A DNA stretch of 8,124 nucleotides from an uncultured Roseburia sp. GTDB lineage: Bacteria; Bacillota; Clostridia; Lachnospirales; Lachnospiraceae. The stretch covers positions 1 to 8,124 of the forward strand of contig CANODN010000079.1 in assembly GCA_947564765.1 (NCBI GenBank), given 5' to 3'. The position numbers were made by a program, and so were the translations under genes. Numbering within the stretch: the first letter of the stretch is position 1; each line of letters starts with the position of its first letter. Below the pieces are notes generated by a model, which was given only the letters and a program-made list of their open reading frames with translations, was not told where the DNA came from and made no database searches. Of the stretch, positions 6,101 through 8,124 are shown one piece after another.

Positions 6101-7866
6101 GGATTAAATTAAATAGTCAGAGTGCAGAAGAAAGCGGAACAAAAATCGTATTTGAACAGTATTCCAAAGGTTATTATGCAGATAAAGCGTTGGAAGAGCA
6201 GTTTTTGGATAATAAAATAGAGCTTCCGGAAAAAAAGAGAAAAGACAAGACACTTCTGGAAGGGGTTCGCAAGCTGCAATTTGAAGGTTATTATACGGAA
6301 AAATACGGAAAGGGCTTTCAGATGATCGGGTCGGATGGCTCACTGCATGCAAATATCAATCGTTCCGGCGATTATAAATTTTTTACAAAGGACAGTACGG
6401 TTTATGCAAGCTGGAAGGATATGTACGCCGTTCAGTTTGATCCCAATCTGACCGCACAGGATCTGGAGCTGATCGGAAAGGATGAAACAAGCGCTGGTTC
6501 CGCTGATTTGGTACTTTGTCCCCGGCCCAGATGGAAGGAAGAGGGAGAAAGCATAACAGTAAGCTATGGCAAAGCGGCTGTCAGAAATAAAAGCTTTTCT
6601 GATTTATATCGTTTTAAAGGCTGGAGTCTGACGCCGGAAATTAAAAGTGACAATGAGCTGGTGCTAAGTGAAGAAAAGCAGGCTTATACATTTACGGCAG
6701 ATGAAGATGTTACCTTATACGCACAATGGGATACCAATGTTGTCTTTGCTTATATCGGAAATGAGCAGTCGCAGGGGATGGATCATTTAGAGGAAATCGG
6801 GCATATCTATGACGCATATACCTTTCCGGAAAATGATTTTGTGAAGACTGTGGAAAAGCCGGCTATGGATATTGCTTCCGGACAAGTGGAAAATGAGAAG
6901 GGCGAGCCTTATATGGAAACCGTCCCCTATAGCTTTCAGGGCTACAGCATGGTAAAAGAGAAGGAAAGTCAATCGTTACGGAACCGGTATCATGCCAAAG
7001 ACGGAGAGGTTTTAGCAGCAGAGCTTTTGTTAGGGGCAAGAGAACTTGCCGGGGAAGGAAAGGGAGAGGGACTTACCTTCGGGAAGCCTTCCCCAGATTA
7101 CGGAACACACAATGCACCGCCGGAATCCGGTGACGGGGAGTTCTTTCCGAATGAAGTTTTAATCAATGAAGAGACGCCGTTTGTCAGCTTTTATGCTGTA
7201 TGGGATCAATATCCGCAAATTCAGGCGGCCGACCTGTATCTTCCGTTGTCAGATGCCAGAGCCGGGGTTTTAACAGAGGAATATCTTTTGCATCTTGCCA
7301 GAGCCGTGGATGAAGAACTGAAGTCGGATACGAACCGGGAGGGAGTGCTAAAATCCGGCAGAGATGAGGCACAAAAAACCTCTTTTACCATTCCCGATTA
7401 TCAGGCTTCCGAATTTACAGAAGCAGAATATGAGATGAGCATGACCATTACATACAGGGCTGAGGATGCAGCAGGAAATGTTACGACGAAAATGGTAAGA
7501 GTGCATCTGGCGGATACTTCCGGAACGGAATATGATACCGGAAGCGTACGGTTTATTTCCAAAGAACATATCGATACACTGGCGGAAAATTCCATATGGC
7601 GGACAGGAAGATATGCAGAAAAACTGAAAAGGACGCTGGATAATCAAAAAACAGGAGAAGAATATACAACGGTTACGCCGGTGCAAAAGGCTTTTGGAAT
7701 CCGATCGGTATTAAAACCGGGAAGCGGTGTGTGGGATCATGTTCAGGAGGTCTGGGAATTTGACCGAAAAGAAGTAGAAGAGATACAGGATTATATCGAA
7801 CGGACAGAGATGCATGCAGATCCGCAGGAGTTTCTGGATAAATTCGGATATTGCAGAGTGCAGTAA
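3172..7866 (+). CDS. Large secreted subtilisin-like (S8) protease with B-repeat and Ig-like modules
   Basis: A 1564-residue exported serine protease. Order of parts: signal peptide (1 to about 23, basic head then LVSLCMMSVPISG); Glu/Lys/Ala-rich linker (about 25-98); I9-like prodomain (about 100-162, with FILSYTTEEETEAAYHSL); S8 catalytic domain (about 188-425). The triad is complete: Asp194 in LDTGYD, His225 in NGHGTAMA and Ser372 in GTSVSAA, with oxyanion Asn310 in SAGNA. Residues 440-740 are beta-rich and unrecognised, ending in a DENKDG loop (720-725) resembling a calcium site. Next comes a Cys-rich stretch, 751-810 (C751, CSVC at 765-768, CTRNC at 806-810). Four Listeria-Bacteroides/InlB B-like units follow at about 898-972, 975-1083, 1084-1186 and 1188-1345. 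An Ig-like module (about 1346-1451, ending TYRAEDAAGNVTTKMVRVHL) and a C-terminal domain (1455-1564, SVRFISKEHIDTLAENSIWR to VWEFDRKEVEEIQDYI, ending GYCRVQ) complete it. No LPXTG motif or C-terminal membrane anchor is present. It is the last gene of the Tad operon, so it may mature or decorate the pilus or act as a surface protease; substrate unknown. Confidence 0.9.
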   Translation: MKQKLTAWCVLVSLCMMSVPISGHTEDAKQTKAKETAAIEIKAVTGEGAAEEETKITEASDFSSFLEAAAEEIAESPAENEKRDGSKKETERENPWKNRRLLVRSEEAFDVQGAESVILGYDHLFILSYTTEEETEAAYHSLKKMPGLVVETDDFYEMTAKAETGAYCEGITSQGMDYEGNPPEGRDVIAAVLDTGYDVHGNGTERIMQGVDLTGMDTAADENGHGTAMANIILDHTPDCVKVMPVKTADEEGRTSALKLYLGICYAMENGADIINISMSAYKASGSEIVHGAISRAKEKGIFVVVSAGNAKEDVKNFSPANVEEAIVVSAVDDQNLAASYSNYGETIDYCAYGAIQAACLNGERKKQEGTSVSAAIVSAVIAGQIARRNSSSYAEITESLNCMAQDLGEAGRDILYGNGLLVPDSLEMPEDTKEETEQKELPKLLVCDWKHIPIEELNRYIGNANNIERRVFLDRLSGEETNQLLSMDTLFSEEVIYSEHSYDGTGNETELLRREGRLYDIITRGDLADEYEIQAKKYHVFAYGSNSGTRSCIKLDTSANQNDAVIYCWMKDRSSDNQNSGEYGITFVKGSSAYDFSQCTHRIENCDSADSGNAVVWRLKIRNVKISKPAGYALNYSSDLWNKSTFSITGEQVSGFKAHYWYVFNYQVKPASGAARQRAYADGTYHGGFWDLSDASGKKCGKTELTTTVDIGSRDLYTDENKDGIVYRLPLTVHNSASSVRSTVAVPATCLQQGLQNVETVYSCSVCDRTWTTVTSQAIPRLAHNYAAKTAESNGILNGKYWEECTRNCGGSDVNGAFWQRNIKYLQPVHYWEMKTDGSYEKLPAGTDRNGTYYAPGEIVPMWIRTPSEEFQKGRLESFSAPGQASYHDVYIPRKQYRVVYKRNGATGGETKPQKVYCGEVFDLSKNGFVRTGYSFLGWGKSPDGKVTAQKSVKNLSLTHNDEVWRYALWEPGIFRIKLNSQSAEESGTKIVFEQYSKGYYADKALEEQFLDNKIELPEKKRKDKTLLEGVRKLQFEGYYTEKYGKGFQMIGSDGSLHANINRSGDYKFFTKDSTVYASWKDMYAVQFDPNLTAQDLELIGKDETSAGSADLVLCPRPRWKEEGESITVSYGKAAVRNKSFSDLYRFKGWSLTPEIKSDNELVLSEEKQAYTFTADEDVTLYAQWDTNVVFAYIGNEQSQGMDHLEEIGHIYDAYTFPENDFVKTVEKPAMDIASGQVENEKGEPYMETVPYSFQGYSMVKEKESQSLRNRYHAKDGEVLAAELLLGARELAGEGKGEGLTFGKPSPDYGTHNAPPESGDGEFFPNEVLINEETPFVSFYAVWDQYPQIQAADLYLPLSDARAGVLTEEYLLHLARAVDEELKSDTNREGVLKSGRDEAQKTSFTIPDYQASEFTEAEYEMSMTITYRAEDAAGNVTTKMVRVHLADTSGTEYDTGSVRFISKEHIDTLAENSIWRTGRYAEKLKRTLDNQKTGEEYTTVTPVQKAFGIRSVLKPGSGVWDHVQEVWEFDRKEVEEIQDYIERTEMHADPQEFLDKFGYCRVQ
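5863..7206 (+). repeat. Region encoding four divergent Listeria-Bacteroides (InlB B-like) repeat units
   Basis: Protein-level repeats in the subtilase, about 75-160 residues each, not visible as DNA repeats. Unit 1 runs from YRVVYKRNGATGG through GYSFLGWG to WRYALW. Unit 2 runs from FRIKLNSQSA through YYTEKYGKG to STVYASW. Unit 3 runs from YAVQFDPN through YRFKGWS to DVTLYAQW. Unit 4 is the longest and weakest, from VVFAYIGN through YSFQGYS to FVSFYAVW. The closing W/Y-A-x-W strand marks each boundary. Such units are known as stalks or adhesion modules in surface proteins. Confidence 0.7.
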
Positions 7867-7947
7867 GTTTGAAAAAGAATCGCTTAACCGGAGGTTTATA
7901 CAAACTTTAAGATAGTCCCTGTATGGAAATTCCTGTATCATACAGAC
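7867..7947. other. Intergenic stretch with a short palindrome and direct repeat
   Basis: No gene is seen here. CTGTAT-C-ATACAG at 7933-7945 is a perfect inverted repeat with 1 central base. CCTGTAT occurs twice, at 7918-7924 and 7932-7938, 14 bp apart. The palindrome directly abuts the terminator hairpin; it may be part of the convergent termination region. An operator role is unlikely because no promoter is expected between convergent genes. Confidence 0.35.
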
Positions 7948-7992
7948 AAGGGGCGGAACCAGAAAACCGGCTCTGCCCCTTTGTAATTATTC
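7948..7992 (+). terminator. Rho-independent terminator between convergent genes, probably bidirectional
   Basis: AAGGGGC (7948-7954) pairs with GCCCCTT (7975-7981). The stem continues inward through a G-T wobble and G-C and A-T pairs, then, after one mismatch, two more C-G pairs, leaving an A-rich loop. On the plus strand it is followed by TTGTAATTATT, a moderately U-rich tail, and lies 81 nt after the subtilase stop. Read on the minus strand it lies 17 nt past the stop of the convergent gene and is followed by TTGTCTGTAT, so it probably serves both. Confidence 0.8.
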
Positions 7993-7998
7993 AAAAAT

Positions 7999-8124
7999 TT
8001 AATTTTCTGTTTGTTCCGGAAGCTTCATATATATTTTTTCGATTCGATTTTTATCCATTTGGTATACTTTAAGCAGAATATCTTCTTCTGTGATAATAAT
8101 TTCGTTCTTTTCCGGAACATGGTC
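7999..8124 (-). CDS. 3' end of a convergent gene, unidentified
   Basis: On the minus strand a frame is open from the window edge (first full codon GAC at 8124-8122) to TAA at 8001-7999, giving the last 41 residues: they begin DHVPEKNEIIITEED and end KLPEQTEN. It is charged and probably helical with no membrane segment. Support for a real gene comes from the uninterrupted frame, Lachnospiraceae-like codon use and amino-acid composition, and the hairpin placed just past its stop. I do not recognise the family. It is convergent with the Tad operon and so probably not part of it. Confidence 0.6.
   Translation of the reverse strand, partial: DHVPEKNEIIITEEDILLKVYQMDKNRIEKIYMKLPEQTEN

Noticed and set aside
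1..8124. CRISPR arrays, tRNA/rRNA genes, insertion sequences, attachment sites
   Set aside because: No regularly spaced repeats, RNA gene signatures, transposase frames or terminal inverted repeats were seen; the only multi-copy elements are protein-level domain repeats.

Overview
The window looks like chromosomal DNA of a low-to-medium GC anaerobic Firmicute, most likely a gut-type Lachnospiraceae or other Clostridia. This rests on AGGAGG-type ribosome binding sites, short same-strand gene spacing, codon choice, and protein families (divergent Tad membrane proteins, a secreted subtilase with Listeria-Bacteroides/InlB B-like repeats) that are typical of that group. No genus can be named from the sequence alone.

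Positions 1-7866 appear to be the 3' part of one plus-strand operon for a Tad (tight adherence)/Flp-type pilus. In order: the 3' part of a TadB/TadC-like inner-membrane platform protein (2-1180, cut by the window edge); a one-TM pseudopilin-like protein (1197-1571); two tiny one-TM proteins of 36 and 49 residues that are candidate Flp-like pilins (1628-1738 and 1756-1905); a one-TM protein with an Ig-like ectodomain (1914-2426); a one-TM pseudopilin-like protein ending in a B-repeat-like domain (2508-3155); and a 1564-residue secreted subtilisin-like serine protease with B-repeat units and an Ig-like module (3172-7866). Gaps are 8-81 nt, every gene has its own ribosome binding site, and no internal terminator or promoter is evident. 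The promoter and the ATPase genes expected of a Tad locus (tadA/tadZ type) would lie upstream of the window.

Positions 7867-7998 hold a GC-rich hairpin that probably terminates the operon and also a convergent minus-strand gene, of which only the last 41 codons (7999-8124) are present.

Working model (inference): the platform protein drives assembly of a pilus from the small pilins and the pseudopilins. The Ig-like and B-repeat membrane proteins and the large subtilase would be surface parts of the same machine. The protease has an intact catalytic triad, a prodomain, a Cys-rich CxxC segment and a distinctive C-terminal domain, but no sortase signal or membrane anchor. The shared B-repeat and Ig-like modules in the last three genes are the main hint that the protease works together with the pilus.
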